A stretch of 64,000 nt of DNA from Cylindrospermum sp. FACHB-282 (GTDB lineage Bacteria; Cyanobacteriota; Cyanobacteriia; Cyanobacteriales; Nostocaceae), in assembly GCF_014697195.1 (NCBI RefSeq), contig NZ_JACJRJ010000020.1, positions 34,635 to 98,634 of the forward strand. Direction: 5' to 3'. Of the stretch, positions 27,049 to 37,380 are shown one piece after another (the stretch's first letter is position 1; every line of letters begins with the position of its first letter). Below the pieces are notes generated by a model, which saw nothing but the letters and a program-made list of their open reading frames with translations, was not told the DNA's origin and made no database searches. The position numbers and the translations under genes were made by a program.

Positions 27049-29007
27049 ATGACTTATCGAGTAAAAATGCTATTTTCTCTGGCTGGAGTTTTTCCGCTCA
27101 TACTATTGGGGAAACCAGTTAAAGCAGTAGCGATAGAAGCTTATATTTATACATTAAATCCTGAAGAATTAGAATCTGCCGATAGTGGTGGGGATAGGAA
27201 GTCCAATGATCTAAATATCAGCATAAATGAGAAGTTGGGGAAAAAAGAACCAGGGAAATATTCTCTCTTTGCTTCATCAAATATATCTATCTGGAAATCT
27301 ACCCCAAGTTTTAACTTGGGAGCGAATGATCCCAAGTCTTCAAACCCAGCCGTAAACCTTAGATATCAAGACTTGCATCTGGGTCAAATACCTAACCCAA
27401 TTCTCCCTAAACAACCTGAATTAACACCTGGAAGCCCGCAACAGCCCCAAGCGCCTCTCCAGCAACCTGCTGCACCAACGCCTCTCCCCAAGGAAGTCCA
27501 AGGGCAAATTCCGGGGAGAATTCGCGTTGAACGCTTTGAATTTGAGGGAAACACTGCTTTTAGCGATCGCCAACTTGCAGAAGTTACCAAAGCATTGATA
27601 GGTAGAGAAATCACCTTTGCAGAACTGATTTCGGCAGAGACAGCCGTAACGCAGAAATATGTAGAGTCTGGATATGTCAATTCGGGTGCAGTGATTTCGG
27701 CTAACCAAACCTTTCTCCGAGAGGGAGGAGTGGTCAAAATTCAGATAATTGAAGGGCAATTGGCAGAAATTCAGATAGTAGGAACTCGTCGCCTTAACCC
27801 TAACTACGTGCGATCGCGCCTAGAACTCGCCACCAAAAAACCCCTCAATCGCGATCGCTTGTTAGAAGCCTTAAAACTGCTGCAACTAGACCCGCTGATT
27901 GCCAATATCTCCGCCGAACTCCAAGCCGGTAGCCGTCCCCAAGAAAGTCGCTTAAAAGTGCGAATCAAAGAGGCAGATACTGAGGGGCTTAATCTATTCA
28001 CAGATAACAACCGTTCTCCCAGCATCGGCAGTTTCCGGCGTGGTATTCGGATTAATCAGGCTAACTTGCTAGGTTTGGGTGACGGATTGGAGGTATCTTA
28101 CGCCAACACAGATGGTAGTAATGAGTTAGATGCTAGTTATACACTTCCCATCAATCCCCAAAACGGCACAATTCGGTTTACCGCAGGTTTTAGCAGCACA
28201 AACGTAATAGAAGTGCCATTTAATAGCCTGGATATTGAGGGAAAATCACGCACATATCAACTAACTTATCGTCAACCCATTGTCCAAAAGCCTAATCGAG
28301 AATTAGCTTTAGGGCTGACTTTTTCACGCCTTGAAAGTGAAACCTCACTGTTAAATGAGAGATATCCCCTGGCACCAGGAGCAAATGATCAGGGTGAAAC
28401 TCGCGTTTCAGCCTTGCGCTTTTTTCAAGAATACGTCCAGCGAAGTCCTCGTCAAGTTTTGGCAGCGCGATCGCAATTCTCCTTAGGTACAGATTTCTTC
28501 GGTGCTACTGTCAATAGGAATAGTCCAGACAGTCGCTTTTTTACCTGGCGAGGACAAGGGCAATATGTACGGCTACTAGGGCCAGAAACTTTGTTAATTC
28601 TGCGTTCCGACATTCAGATGTCCACAGATTCGTTGCTGTCTCAAGAACAGATTGGACTTGGTGGTGCTTTAAGCGTGCGGGGCTATCGCCAGGATGTGAT
28701 GCTAACTGATAGCGGTGCGATCGCCTCGGCAGAAGTACGCATCCCGATTCTCCGCCTACCTGAAGCCAAAGGCGTTTTACAACTTGCCCCCTTTATTGAT
28801 TTTGGAGTTGGCTGGAATTATTCTGGAGAAAAGCCCAATCCCGACTCGAATAAATTGCTAGGTGCAGGTTTAGGGTTATTGTGGCAAATGGGCGATCGCT
28901 TCAATGCCCGTCTAGACTATGGCATTCCCTTGATTGATGTAAGAGCAGGCGATAAAACCTTGCAGGAACAAGGGCTTTACTTGACGATTAATTATTTTCC
29001 TTTCTAG
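27049..29007 (+). CDS. Two-partner secretion outer-membrane transporter (TpsB/ShlB/FhaC family)
   Basis: 652 residues. Outer-membrane pore exporting its TpsA partner. Hydrophobic signal segment at the N-terminus, a Pro/Gln-rich linker (residues ~125-160), two POTRA domains (IRVERFEFEGNTAFSDRQL, GVVKIQIIEGQLAEIQIVG), then a 16-strand barrel with the conserved VRGYRQD loop (GGALSVRGYRQDVML) and a terminal Phe (NYFPF). ATG 27049 chosen; a GTG at 27040 is in frame. Next gene is the exoprotein, so this is the export half of a TPS pair. Confidence 0.92.
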   Translation: MTYRVKMLFSLAGVFPLILLGKPVKAVAIEAYIYTLNPEELESADSGGDRKSNDLNISINEKLGKKEPGKYSLFASSNISIWKSTPSFNLGANDPKSSNPAVNLRYQDLHLGQIPNPILPKQPELTPGSPQQPQAPLQQPAAPTPLPKEVQGQIPGRIRVERFEFEGNTAFSDRQLAEVTKALIGREITFAELISAETAVTQKYVESGYVNSGAVISANQTFLREGGVVKIQIIEGQLAEIQIVGTRRLNPNYVRSRLELATKKPLNRDRLLEALKLLQLDPLIANISAELQAGSRPQESRLKVRIKEADTEGLNLFTDNNRSPSIGSFRRGIRINQANLLGLGDGLEVSYANTDGSNELDASYTLPINPQNGTIRFTAGFSSTNVIEVPFNSLDIEGKSRTYQLTYRQPIVQKPNRELALGLTFSRLESETSLLNERYPLAPGANDQGETRVSALRFFQEYVQRSPRQVLAARSQFSLGTDFFGATVNRNSPDSRFFTWRGQGQYVRLLGPETLLILRSDIQMSTDSLLSQEQIGLGGALSVRGYRQDVMLTDSGAIASAEVRIPILRLPEAKGVLQLAPFIDFGVGWNYSGEKPNPDSNKLLGAGLGLLWQMGDRFNARLDYGIPLIDVRAGDKTLQEQGLYLTINYFPF

Positions 29008-29122
29008 TTACAGAAATTTTCCACAATACACCCGACTTCTTCAAGACGTTGGGGAGGCGATCTTTGTCTGTTTGTGTACCCCACTAAGTTGTTTAATATT
29101 TTTAATATTTAATCTAGATTTT

Positions 29123-32023
29123 ATGAATATTCAAGCCTTCTGCTATCTGCCTTCTATCTTCTGTCTTCTTCTCTTTTCGCCCTTACCCGCTCTGGCTCAA
29201 ATCATCCCAGATAAGACATTGGGAGCAGAAAATTCACTCACCATTACAGACAGCATTAATGGTAAAGCAATTGATCGCATAGAAGGTGGCGCAATTCGTG
29301 GTTCTCACCTCTTCCACAGTTTCCAACAATTCAATGTAGGTGAAGAGCAGGGAGCCTATTTTACCAACCCCACCAACATCACTAACATCTTCACCCGCAT
29401 CACAGGGGGCAACCCCTCCAACATTCTCGGCACACTGGGAGTTTTGGGCAACGCTAACCTATTTTTACTCAACCCCAAAGGGATTATATTTGGGCCCAAC
29501 GCTCAATTAGATGTGGGTGGATCGTTTCTAGCTTCCACAGCCGATAGCGTGGTATTTGATAACGGCTTCCCCTTTAGCGCCACCAATCCCCAAGCACCAA
29601 CCCTTTTGGCGATCAATATTCCCATTGGCTTACAGTTTCGTGAGCATCCAGGCAGCATTGTTAATCAATCCCAATTTAGTCGCATTGTTCAGAGCATCTC
29701 CCCATCAACATTAACAGCCGTAGGCTTAGAAGTCCCCGTTGGTCAGACCCTAGCACTAGTGGGAGGGGATTTGAACTTAAACAGTGGCAATGTTACCGCC
29801 TTTCAAGGAAACATCTTGCTCTTTAGTGTAGCCAGTCCGGATTTCGTCAGCTTTGGTTTAAGTCCAGTTGGCTTGACATTAGACAATACAGCCATTCAAA
29901 ACTTCGGAAACATTGAATTATCTGGGATAGCCTCAGTTAATGCCAGTGGTTTAGGTAGTGGGTCAATTTCCGTCAATGGTGGTAACGTGACATTGCGCGA
30001 TCGCGCCAACCTCATCTCCGATACTATCGGCACTATTGACGGTCGTGACATCAATATCCAAGCAACACAATTTAACCTCTTAGATCAAGCCTTTATTGAA
30101 AGTGGCTCTTCAGGAACAGGTGCAGCTGGAAATGTCAATATCAACGCCGCTGACTCCATAAATTTAAGAGGCATAGGATTTGCCACATTTCGCCGAATTG
30201 CCTTGGAGGAACCTTTGGCTGGAATATTTAACCCTTTCCCACGTGAAAGTGGCATATATACTACCACTGTTGGTGCAGGGAAAGGAGGAAATGTCACCAT
30301 CAACACCCGACAACTAACCCTCGGAGATGGGATGCTGATCGCCAGCCCAACATATAGTGCCGGGACTGGGGGAAACATTGCTATTAAAGCATCTGAATCC
30401 GTAGAGCTAATTGGCTCTGGCTTTTCCGCTGGCAGTGTTGCTCAGGGAAATGGAGGCAGTATAGAAATTGATACGAATCAGCTGATGATCCGAAATGGAG
30501 CATTCGTCACAACCGCAATTTCCGGTCAGGGTAAAGGAGGAGATTTAATTATCAGAGCCACTGACTCGGTAGTATTAACAGCAACTCCAGAATTTAGCGC
30601 TTTCTCCACTGGACTAGGGACTAACAGCGTTCTCGGCACGGGAGATGTGGGAAACATAGACATTAATACTCGCACTCTGCTTGTAGAAGGAGGGGCATCG
30701 ATCAGTTCTACGAGTGGATTGACATCTGGAAATAGTCTGTTTCCTTCTGCTAGTCGGGGTGGCGATGTGATCATCAATGCCTCCGAATCAGTAAAAATAG
30801 TGGGCAAAGCCACAAGTAACGACCCCTCAGACATTCGTGCTGTCCAGACTTTTGTGGTTTCAGGGGCGATTGGCAGTGGCGACGGTGGCGATGTGAGAAT
30901 TAACACTAAGCGATTGATTGTCGAAGATCGAGCCGCAATAGGAGCCTCGACTTTAGGGTCAGGAGCGGGAGGAAACATCGTTGTCAATGCTACGGAATCC
31001 GTAGAAATAATCGGCAGCAACGATAATTTGTCTGGTTCCGGCATAGCAACAACTTCTGGTGATGAGTTGTACAGACTTGCGTTTCAGCTTGACGCTCCCA
31101 CAGGTGCAGCGGGAAACTTAAGTATTACCACCCCAAAGTTGACTCTCAAGGATGGAGGAACAGTCAATGTTGGTAGTTTAGGAGTCGGGGCCGCTGGCAC
31201 CATCAAAGTGGTGGCGGACGAGATATCCCTTGACAATAACAGCACGATTGAGGGAAGGACGGTATCGGGTGCTGGGGCGAACATTAACCTCCAAGCGCAA
31301 TCCATCCTGCTACGTCGCGGTAGCCGGATCTCAACCGATGCGGGTACTTCTGATGGTGGCAACATCACCTTGAATAGCGATATTCTGCTGGCATTCCCCC
31401 AAGAAAACAGCGATATCACAGCCAACGCTCGCACCGCTAGGGGTGGGCGCGTGACCGTCAACGTACCTAATATATTTGGTTTTACTGCCATTAGTCGTGA
31501 CCAGGTCAGAGACCGTCTAGGGTTGACAGATGCCCAACTTGCTGCATTACAGGTAAGTCCCACCTCCCTGTTAGCCACGAGCGACATTGCCGCCATTTCC
31601 CAAACTTCCGGGCCTGCTTTACAAGGGACAGTAATTTTTAGCACCTCTGGGGTGAACCCGGCTCAAGGGTTAGTGGAATTGCCACAAAATGTTGTTGACC
31701 CTACAACGTTAATTGCTGCCAACCTCTGTAATCAAGGAGCAGGCAACGAGTTTACTATTACTGGCCGGGGGGGTGTACCACCTAGTCCTAACGACGCTCT
31801 AGGTAACACCTCTGCTCAGTTCCCTTGGGTGGAGGGAGCAGTGGAGCAGGGCACCAGAGTAAGTAACAATAAGCCCCTGACCCTTTCCTCTAATGATCAA
31901 GTTATTCCCGCTAGAAGTTGGATGATAAATAACAGGGGAGAGGTGAGGCTTTTGGCTGATGAACCCATAGGTCAAAAGGGACAACGGTTTTGGCAACCAA
32001 TATCAGTTTGTGCGCCCCATTAA
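29123..32023 (+). CDS. TpsA exoprotein, filamentous hemagglutinin N-terminal domain
   Basis: About 966 residues. Signal peptide (FCYLPSIFCLLLFSPLPALAQ) then the TPS domain: GAIRGSHLFHSFQQFNVGE, the NPxG-type motif LLNPKGIIFGPNAQLDVGGSF (shown in part). The rest is a repetitive beta-helix with many GG-NI/V-N-x3-S-V-x-L repeats (for example GKGGNVTINTRQLTLGDG and GGNIVVNATESVEIIG). Secreted by the adjacent TpsB and probably surface-bound or released. ATG 29123 precedes the signal peptide; the frame upstream to 29072 would bury it. The CHAT gene starts 13 bases after the stop. Confidence 0.92.
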   Translation: MNIQAFCYLPSIFCLLLFSPLPALAQIIPDKTLGAENSLTITDSINGKAIDRIEGGAIRGSHLFHSFQQFNVGEEQGAYFTNPTNITNIFTRITGGNPSNILGTLGVLGNANLFLLNPKGIIFGPNAQLDVGGSFLASTADSVVFDNGFPFSATNPQAPTLLAINIPIGLQFREHPGSIVNQSQFSRIVQSISPSTLTAVGLEVPVGQTLALVGGDLNLNSGNVTAFQGNILLFSVASPDFVSFGLSPVGLTLDNTAIQNFGNIELSGIASVNASGLGSGSISVNGGNVTLRDRANLISDTIGTIDGRDINIQATQFNLLDQAFIESGSSGTGAAGNVNINAADSINLRGIGFATFRRIALEEPLAGIFNPFPRESGIYTTTVGAGKGGNVTINTRQLTLGDGMLIASPTYSAGTGGNIAIKASESVELIGSGFSAGSVAQGNGGSIEIDTNQLMIRNGAFVTTAISGQGKGGDLIIRATDSVVLTATPEFSAFSTGLGTNSVLGTGDVGNIDINTRTLLVEGGASISSTSGLTSGNSLFPSASRGGDVIINASESVKIVGKATSNDPSDIRAVQTFVVSGAIGSGDGGDVRINTKRLIVEDRAAIGASTLGSGAGGNIVVNATESVEIIGSNDNLSGSGIATTSGDELYRLAFQLDAPTGAAGNLSITTPKLTLKDGGTVNVGSLGVGAAGTIKVVADEISLDNNSTIEGRTVSGAGANINLQAQSILLRRGSRISTDAGTSDGGNITLNSDILLAFPQENSDITANARTARGGRVTVNVPNIFGFTAISRDQVRDRLGLTDAQLAALQVSPTSLLATSDIAAISQTSGPALQGTVIFSTSGVNPAQGLVELPQNVVDPTTLIAANLCNQGAGNEFTITGRGGVPPSPNDALGNTSAQFPWVEGAVEQGTRVSNNKPLTLSSNDQVIPARSWMINNRGEVRLLADEPIGQKGQRFWQPISVCAPH

Positions 32024-32036
32024 CGGAAGATAAATA

Positions 32037-34643
32037 ATGAAATTTAGGCGATCGCGAGTCATTTCCACTTGGTTATTTTTCTTCTCATTCTTATTGATCA
32101 TTGGCCTTTCTCCCGTCGTTGCTCAGATGCCGCAACCAGAGGCAATAATCCAGCAAGCTCGGACTCTTTATGATGCCGGACGCTGGGAAGAAGCCGTGCC
32201 TTTGTTGCAACAGGCAGCAGCTGGATTTGAATCTCAGGGCGCGAGCCTAAATCAAGGCATGGCTTTGAGTAATCTGGCAGCAACCTTAGGACAATTGACA
32301 CAGTGGGAACAAGCCGAACAAAACATCAGTTCCAGTTTATCGCTGCTGCGATCGCAATCCCCAACCCCTACACAACAGCGAATTCTAGCTCAAACTCTAG
32401 ATATTCAAGCTCATTTGCAACTAGAACGAGGACGGGTTCAAGATGCCATCGACACAGGGACACAGGTAATCAAACTCTACCAGCAGCTCGGAGCCAAAGA
32501 CCAACTCCTCCAAGCTCAGATTAACCAAAGTCAGGCTTTGCAAGGGTTGGGACTATACCCCAGAGCTTGCGAAACCCTATTAGCCGGCTTGAATTTAGAC
32601 GCGTCAACCTGTGAACTTTCTCCAGAAGCTTTGTCAAGGTTAAAAAACCAATCACTTTCCGTCCAAAATGTCCGAGCAGTCAATGCTTTAGGTCACATTT
32701 TGCGAGTTATCGGGCAATCGAATCAGTCACAGCAGGTGTTATTAGTTGGGTTGCAGGCAGCGCAACAATTAGGTAGACCCCAAGAGCAGGCTGCGGTTTA
32801 CTTGAATCTGGGCAATACGGCGCGGGCCTTTGCCAACCAACCGGCAATAAATAGTCAGCAACGCCAGCAGTTTGAGCTTTCGGCCCTAAAAGCCTATACC
32901 CAATCTGCCCAACTGGCAACCCACGCAGATACTCAACTTCAAGCTCAGATCAACCACCTGAGCCTATTGGCAGAACGGGCAAACTGGACAGAGGCAGAAA
33001 CACTGTGGCGAAATCTCCAACCTCAAGTTAGCCAGTTTGCTGCTAATCGAGCTGGACTCTATGCCCAAATTAATCTAGCTCAGAGTTTAATGAAACTGGC
33101 AACACACTCTGCTGATACTAGATTATTTACTGAGATCGAGCAAATCCTCAGTCGCGCTGATCAGAAAGCAAATCGTTTGGGGGATGGACGCACCGGGGCC
33201 TATGTGTTGCTCACTCAAGGCAGGTTATCCGAACTCCAACAACAATGGACAAAAGCAACAGCCTTGACAAATCAGGGTCTGGGCATAGCACGAACTTTTG
33301 AGTATCCTGATATTGCCTACCAATTGCTCTGGCAACTGGGACGCATCCAAAAACTACAGGGAAATACATTCGAGGCGATCGCACCATATACTGAATCTGT
33401 AAAGATCCTTACTGCTCTGCGAGGCGATTTGGTGACAGTCAACCCGGAAGTGCAATTTTCCTTCCGGGAAAGTGTGGAACCTATCTATCGAGAGTTAGTC
33501 GGGTTACTGCTGCAAGAAGAATCTCCCAGTCTTGCTAAACTCAAGCAAGCTCGTCAAACCATCGAGTCTTTGCAATTGGCGGAAATAGACAACTTTTTCC
33601 GTGATGCTTGTGCAGATGCTAAACCTCAACTGATTGATGAAGTCGATCCCACTGCTGCTGTTATTTACCCAATTATTTTAAGCGATCGCCTGGAAGTAAT
33701 CCTGTCTATCCCTGGACAACCCCTACGCAAATACACTACTGATAAACCCCAAGCGGAATTGCAAACTACCCTCAAGCAGGCACTGATTGCCCTGAGACGG
33801 ACTGCTTTCACTCAAGAGCAATTATCAATAGTCCAAAAACTCTACAATTGGCTAATTCGTCCTGCGGAGAAAGATTTGACCGCAAATAGCATCAAAACTT
33901 TGGTATTTGTTTTGGATGGTTCCTTGCGGAGTCTACCAATGGCAACTCTCCATGATGGTCAACAATATCTGATCCAAAAATACAATATTGCTCTTACTCC
34001 CGGACTCCAACTCCTCGAACCTCGACCTTTAACCCAAGTAAAATTAAAAGCCTTAACTGCTGGACTGACAGAAGCAAGTCAGGGTTTTTCGGCTTTGCCT
34101 GGAGTAGCAAGTGAAATTCAACAAATTTCCGCCGAAATTTCCAGCAATACACTCCTGAATCAGCAGTTTATCGTTCCGGAATTAAAAAAACAAATCAAAA
34201 CATCCTCTTTCCCCATTCTTCACTTAGCAACTCATGGTCAATTTAGCTCAAATGCCGCAGAGACCTTTATTTTGACTTGGGATGAGCGGGTCAATGTTAA
34301 AGGATTGGATCAATTACTGCGTTCTCGCAATGAGGATAAAAAATCACCCATTGAACTGTTAGTTCTTAGTGCCTGTGAAACAGCTTCTGGGGATGATCGG
34401 GCAGCTTTGGGCTTGGCTGGCATTGCCATTCGTTCGGGCGCACGTAGCACGGTGGGAAGCCTCTGGCAAGTCGATGACGAATCTACATCTCTCCTGATTT
34501 CTGAGTTTTATCGACAACTTGCCAAGTCCACAGTTAGCAAAGCTGAAGCCCTCCGCAACGCTCAACTAGTGCTATTGCAAAACCAAAATTTTCAGAATCC
34601 CTACTTCTGGGCCCCCTTTGTATTGGTGGGGAATTGGCAATAG
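32037..34643 (+). CDS. TPR-CHAT domain protein linked to the TPS pair
   Basis: 868 residues. Signal-like hydrophobic N-terminus (WLFFFSFLLIIGLSPVVAQ) suggests export to the periplasm. Residues ~40-480 are TPR-like helical repeats. The C-terminal ~300 form a CHAT caspase-like domain with both catalytic residues: His733 in HLATHGQFS and Cys780 in LSACETASGDDRA, then GARSTVGSLWQVDD. Known CHAT proteins are Arg- or site-specific proteases in several bacterial signalling systems. Close spacing (13 bp) to tpsA suggests one operon; an exoprotein-processing role is inference from position. Confidence 0.87.
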   Translation: MKFRRSRVISTWLFFFSFLLIIGLSPVVAQMPQPEAIIQQARTLYDAGRWEEAVPLLQQAAAGFESQGASLNQGMALSNLAATLGQLTQWEQAEQNISSSLSLLRSQSPTPTQQRILAQTLDIQAHLQLERGRVQDAIDTGTQVIKLYQQLGAKDQLLQAQINQSQALQGLGLYPRACETLLAGLNLDASTCELSPEALSRLKNQSLSVQNVRAVNALGHILRVIGQSNQSQQVLLVGLQAAQQLGRPQEQAAVYLNLGNTARAFANQPAINSQQRQQFELSALKAYTQSAQLATHADTQLQAQINHLSLLAERANWTEAETLWRNLQPQVSQFAANRAGLYAQINLAQSLMKLATHSADTRLFTEIEQILSRADQKANRLGDGRTGAYVLLTQGRLSELQQQWTKATALTNQGLGIARTFEYPDIAYQLLWQLGRIQKLQGNTFEAIAPYTESVKILTALRGDLVTVNPEVQFSFRESVEPIYRELVGLLLQEESPSLAKLKQARQTIESLQLAEIDNFFRDACADAKPQLIDEVDPTAAVIYPIILSDRLEVILSIPGQPLRKYTTDKPQAELQTTLKQALIALRRTAFTQEQLSIVQKLYNWLIRPAEKDLTANSIKTLVFVLDGSLRSLPMATLHDGQQYLIQKYNIALTPGLQLLEPRPLTQVKLKALTAGLTEASQGFSALPGVASEIQQISAEISSNTLLNQQFIVPELKKQIKTSSFPILHLATHGQFSSNAAETFILTWDERVNVKGLDQLLRSRNEDKKSPIELLVLSACETASGDDRAALGLAGIAIRSGARSTVGSLWQVDDESTSLLISEFYRQLAKSTVSKAEALRNAQLVLLQNQNFQNPYFWAPFVLVGNWQ

Positions 34644-34685
34644 TTCCTGGGTTGCGATCGCTCAATCAGAGGATGTCAACAAGTT

Positions 34686-35981
34686 TTACCATTCGGCTAA
34701 AGCGATCGCAATTCCTTGTTGTAAATCTGGTTGTATGGGGCTATTGGCTAATTGCTGCAATCGTTGATGTGCAATTTCTGGAGCCAAATTTTTCAAAGCG
34801 GCGATCGTGTGTAATCTCACCTGTGAATCTGAATCGGCTAGGAGTAAAATAAGTGGTTCAATCGCCTGCATTTTGCCTAACTGCCCTAAAGAAAGGGCGA
34901 TCGCAGATTTAAAAGAGGCATTTTTTGTAGCCGGATGGAAAGCTTGCAGTATATCTAGTAAAATTTCTGCGGCTCTGATCTTCAACTGCGGCTGTTGCAC
35001 TCGTCCCAAAACTGTAACAATTTCCTGCCATAGTGTTTCTGATAAAGTTTGATTTAATACTTGTTGGAGATATTCCAAACTATTCGTAGTCCCTAGCCAG
35101 CTAAGAGCGCGGATAATTTCTAGTTGTAGGCTGATTGGTGTGTGGGGTGATGTGAGTAATAAGAATAATTCCTTGGCAGCTTGATCGCCACCCATCCGGG
35201 CTATAGATAGTACTGCAGTACTACGCACTTGCAGATCGGAGTCATACAGCCTAGGTTGCAATCTCTTTACTAAATCTAATGTTTTTAGTAAGTCAGGGCG
35301 AAAACCTAAACCACTGACTGCTACACGCCTGACTATGGCAGCTACATCATCTACAGCAGTTAACAGGGCTGGTGGTACGCGGTTGTCATGAAAGCTGCTG
35401 AGGGCTTCAATTGCTGCGGCGCGGATTTCTGCTTGTGGGTCTTGTACTACACTCAACAGTGGCGTAATAGTTTCTGTGCGTCGATTGTGGGAGAGTGCTT
35501 GTACTGCCAAAAGCCGCGTATCTTCATGTTCCAGGAGTTGAGAGACTCTTAGAATCGCTATCTTCCCCATTTGCCCCAGTGCTACTGCTGCCATCAGCTT
35601 GAGTTCATCGTTCTGATTGGTTTTGATTAATTGCACCAAAGGGGCGATCGCATCTGGGTGGTGAGATTCCCCCAACTTCCGCACCGCATACCAGCGCAAT
35701 TCTTCCTCTGCATCTTCATCTTCTAAGATATCAATCAGTGAGGGGATGGCAATATTTCCCAACCAACCCAACACATTAGCAATATCCCAGCGTTGCTGAA
35801 AATCCCCCATTTCAAAAATTGACAGGGTTAATTTCAGCAAATCTTCTCGATTTTTCAGGATATCTGGGTGTTGAGAGTCTTTTTCTAAAATCAACTGTTG
35901 CAGATATTGAATCGCTAATGACAAATTAGCTGCATTGTATGCTGCCTGCGCCTGCTCTAAAAACTGGTTGAGATTCTTCAC
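34686..35981 (-). CDS. nirB: HEAT-repeat protein, NirB-type nitrite reductase helper
   Basis: 431 residues from a GTG start, built of HEAT/PBS-lyase repeats (for example LRWYAVRKLGESHHPDAIAPL and VRLHTIAALKNLAPE). It resembles CpcE-type bilin lyases in repeat pattern. In Anabaena PCC 7120 a CpcE-like gene called nirB lies divergent from nirA and helps give full nitrite reductase activity; it is unrelated to the enterobacterial NirB reductase. The place near nirA supports that name, though here a tnpB element and a Rieske gene separate the two. A generic HEAT protein is the alternative. Confidence 0.75.
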   Translation of the reverse strand: MKNLNQFLEQAQAAYNAANLSLAIQYLQQLILEKDSQHPDILKNREDLLKLTLSIFEMGDFQQRWDIANVLGWLGNIAIPSLIDILEDEDAEEELRWYAVRKLGESHHPDAIAPLVQLIKTNQNDELKLMAAVALGQMGKIAILRVSQLLEHEDTRLLAVQALSHNRRTETITPLLSVVQDPQAEIRAAAIEALSSFHDNRVPPALLTAVDDVAAIVRRVAVSGLGFRPDLLKTLDLVKRLQPRLYDSDLQVRSTAVLSIARMGGDQAAKELFLLLTSPHTPISLQLEIIRALSWLGTTNSLEYLQQVLNQTLSETLWQEIVTVLGRVQQPQLKIRAAEILLDILQAFHPATKNASFKSAIALSLGQLGKMQAIEPLILLLADSDSQVRLHTIAALKNLAPEIAHQRLQQLANSPIQPDLQQGIAIALAEW

Positions 35982-35989
35982 TATGCGCT

Positions 35990-36180
35990 GCTTAAATTTT
36001 TAATTTAAATAGTAGGACTTACCCTTGAACCTCGCATGACTAGAAGTCACGCGATTCCTGCTTCAACGATCTCTGCCTGAATTGCTTCAGGTCTTACAAG
36101 TTCTTCACAGGCGTTTAGAGCCTCCGGGATACCCACGGCGGCTGTTAAAATTCTCAAGCCCTCACTCAGAATATTTAAAC
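35990..36180 (-). ncRNA. Predicted TnpB guide (omega/re) RNA region
   Basis: By analogy with other TnpB systems, a guide RNA should cover the tnpB 3' end and right-end hairpin (36033-36053), with the guide being the ~16-20 bases beyond TTCAA: on the minus strand GGGTAAGTCCTACTATTT from 36024 down. Limits are inferred; only the hairpin and boundary are visible. Confidence 0.45.
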
Positions 36181-37380
36181 TTGCATTCACGTCTCTCAAA
36201 TTGTAATTACCACAATTAGGACAAGACCATTCACGCAAGTTTAAATCCTTGACTAGTGGATTGATAAAACCACAGGAGTTACAAATCTGAGACGAAGGAT
36301 AAAACGTACCAACTTTCTGCACAATTCTGTCATGCCACAAAGCTTTATATTCCAACATTGTAACAAATTTAGACCAACTAGCTTCTGTTATGCTCAATGC
36401 TAGCTTGTGATTCTTCACCATATTGGCAACTCGCAAATCTTCAATACAGATAATGCTGTTTTCTTTGATTAAACGAGTTGAGAGTTTGTGTAGAAAGTCA
36501 TCTCTCAAATTGGTAATGCGTTGGTAAGCACGAGCTAGCTTGATTTTCGCTTTGACTCTATTGTTACTACCTTTGACACTACGAGATAGTTTTTTATGTA
36601 CCTTGCGTAACTTCCTTTTTTGAGTTCGGTAATATTTGGGATTATCTACAACTTCACCCTTGCTAGTAACCAAATAAGATTTGATTCCTAAATCTAATCC
36701 AATATTTTGAGTAACTTGTGGATATTTGTCTATCTCTGTTTCACACAAAATACTAGCAATGTACTTACCGCTATTAGTACGAATTATGGTAACGTTTATC
36801 AGCTTTACCGTGATATCTTGGGATTTGTGAAACTTTACCCATCCAAGCAAAGGATGTTTTAACCGATTCTCTATTATCTGAATGTTACCGTTAGTCAGGT
36901 TAGTTTTATAGGACTGTTTGCACCCATACTTCTTTTTGAATTTAGGAAAGCCTACACCTTTTTTATTTTTTGCTCTTTTTAGATCGGAAAAGAAGTTTTT
37001 GTATGCTGTCTCTAAGTTGTTGAGTGAGTTCTGTAAAGCGAACTTGTCTACCTCCTTGAGCCAGATAATTTCTTTTTTCAGTAAAGTAAGTTGCTGACTA
37101 CAGGCATGATAGTTTAATGTTTTATGCTCGGTGTTATACAACTCCTTTCTTAATGCTAGAAAGCGATTATACACAAACCTAGCACAACCAATGGTCTTGT
37201 TAATTAAGACTTGCTGGTTATGGTTAGGAATGAGTGTAACTTTAAACGCTTTTTGCATTCTGAGTTTTAATATATCGTCGAAATAATTTTACCATAATCT
37301 GCTGTTATATACCATTCTAAATATAGAAATAGGTCGCGCCTAACTCATGACTAGAAGTCACGAGTGTGCGGCTTGCAGAA
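36025..37380 (-). mobile_element. tnpB-only IS605-type element
   Basis: Minus-orientation element of ~1.36 kb. Right-end hairpin at 36033-36053 (CGCATGACT/AGTCACGCG, AGA loop) contains the tnpB stop codon; TTCAA at 36025-36029 (minus) is the likely right boundary. The left-end hairpin at 37344-37364 (CTCATGACT/AGTCACGAG) is followed by TTGAT (37381-37385, minus), the likely target site. The left-end sequence is nearly identical to that of the element at 62946. There is no tnpA, so movement would depend on a transposase in trans. It separates nirB from the Rieske gene without duplicating target bases. Confidence 0.82.
36047..37258 (-). CDS. tnpB: RNA-guided endonuclease TnpB
   Basis: 403 residues. 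The RuvC triad is intact: D189 in [10 protein letters not shown]273 in ICIEDLRV and D356 in LRDVNASLN. Zinc-ribbon cysteines C326, C329, C346 and C349 are all present. The N-terminus starts [12 protein letters not shown] with the [14 protein letters not shown] helix typical of IS605-type TnpB. Known TnpBs cut DNA next to a target motif, guided by an RNA transcribed from the gene's 3' end and the element's right end. Here that RNA would overlap the stop region and extend past 36025 toward nirB. No lesions seen, so it is probably functional. Confidence 0.93.
   Translation of the reverse strand: MQKAFKVTLIPNHNQQVLINKTIGCARFVYNRFLALRKELYNTEHKTLNYHACSQQLTLLKKEIIWLKEVDKFALQNSLNNLETAYKNFFSDLKRAKNKKGVGFPKFKKKYGCKQSYKTNLTNGNIQIIENRLKHPLLGWVKFHKSQDITVKLINVTIIRTNSGKYIASILCETEIDKYPQVTQNIGLDLGIKSYLVTSKGEVVDNPKYYRTQKRKLRKVHKKLSRSVKGSNNRVKAKIKLARAYQRITNLRDDFLHKLSTRLIKENSIICIEDLRVANMVKNHKLALSITEASWSKFVTMLEYKALWHDRIVQKVGTFYPSSQICNSCGFINPLVKDLNLREWSCPNCGNYNLRDVNASLNILSEGLRILTAAVGIPEALNACEELVRPEAIQAEIVEAGIA

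Noticed and set aside
30526..31044. 172-codon minus-strand ORF
   Set aside because: Antisense to the repetitive tpsA gene; long shadows are expected there.
36033..37364. CRISPR-like repeat suggested by matching hairpins
   Set aside because: Only two related hairpins 1.3 kb apart, which are the ends of the tnpB element; no spacers or array.
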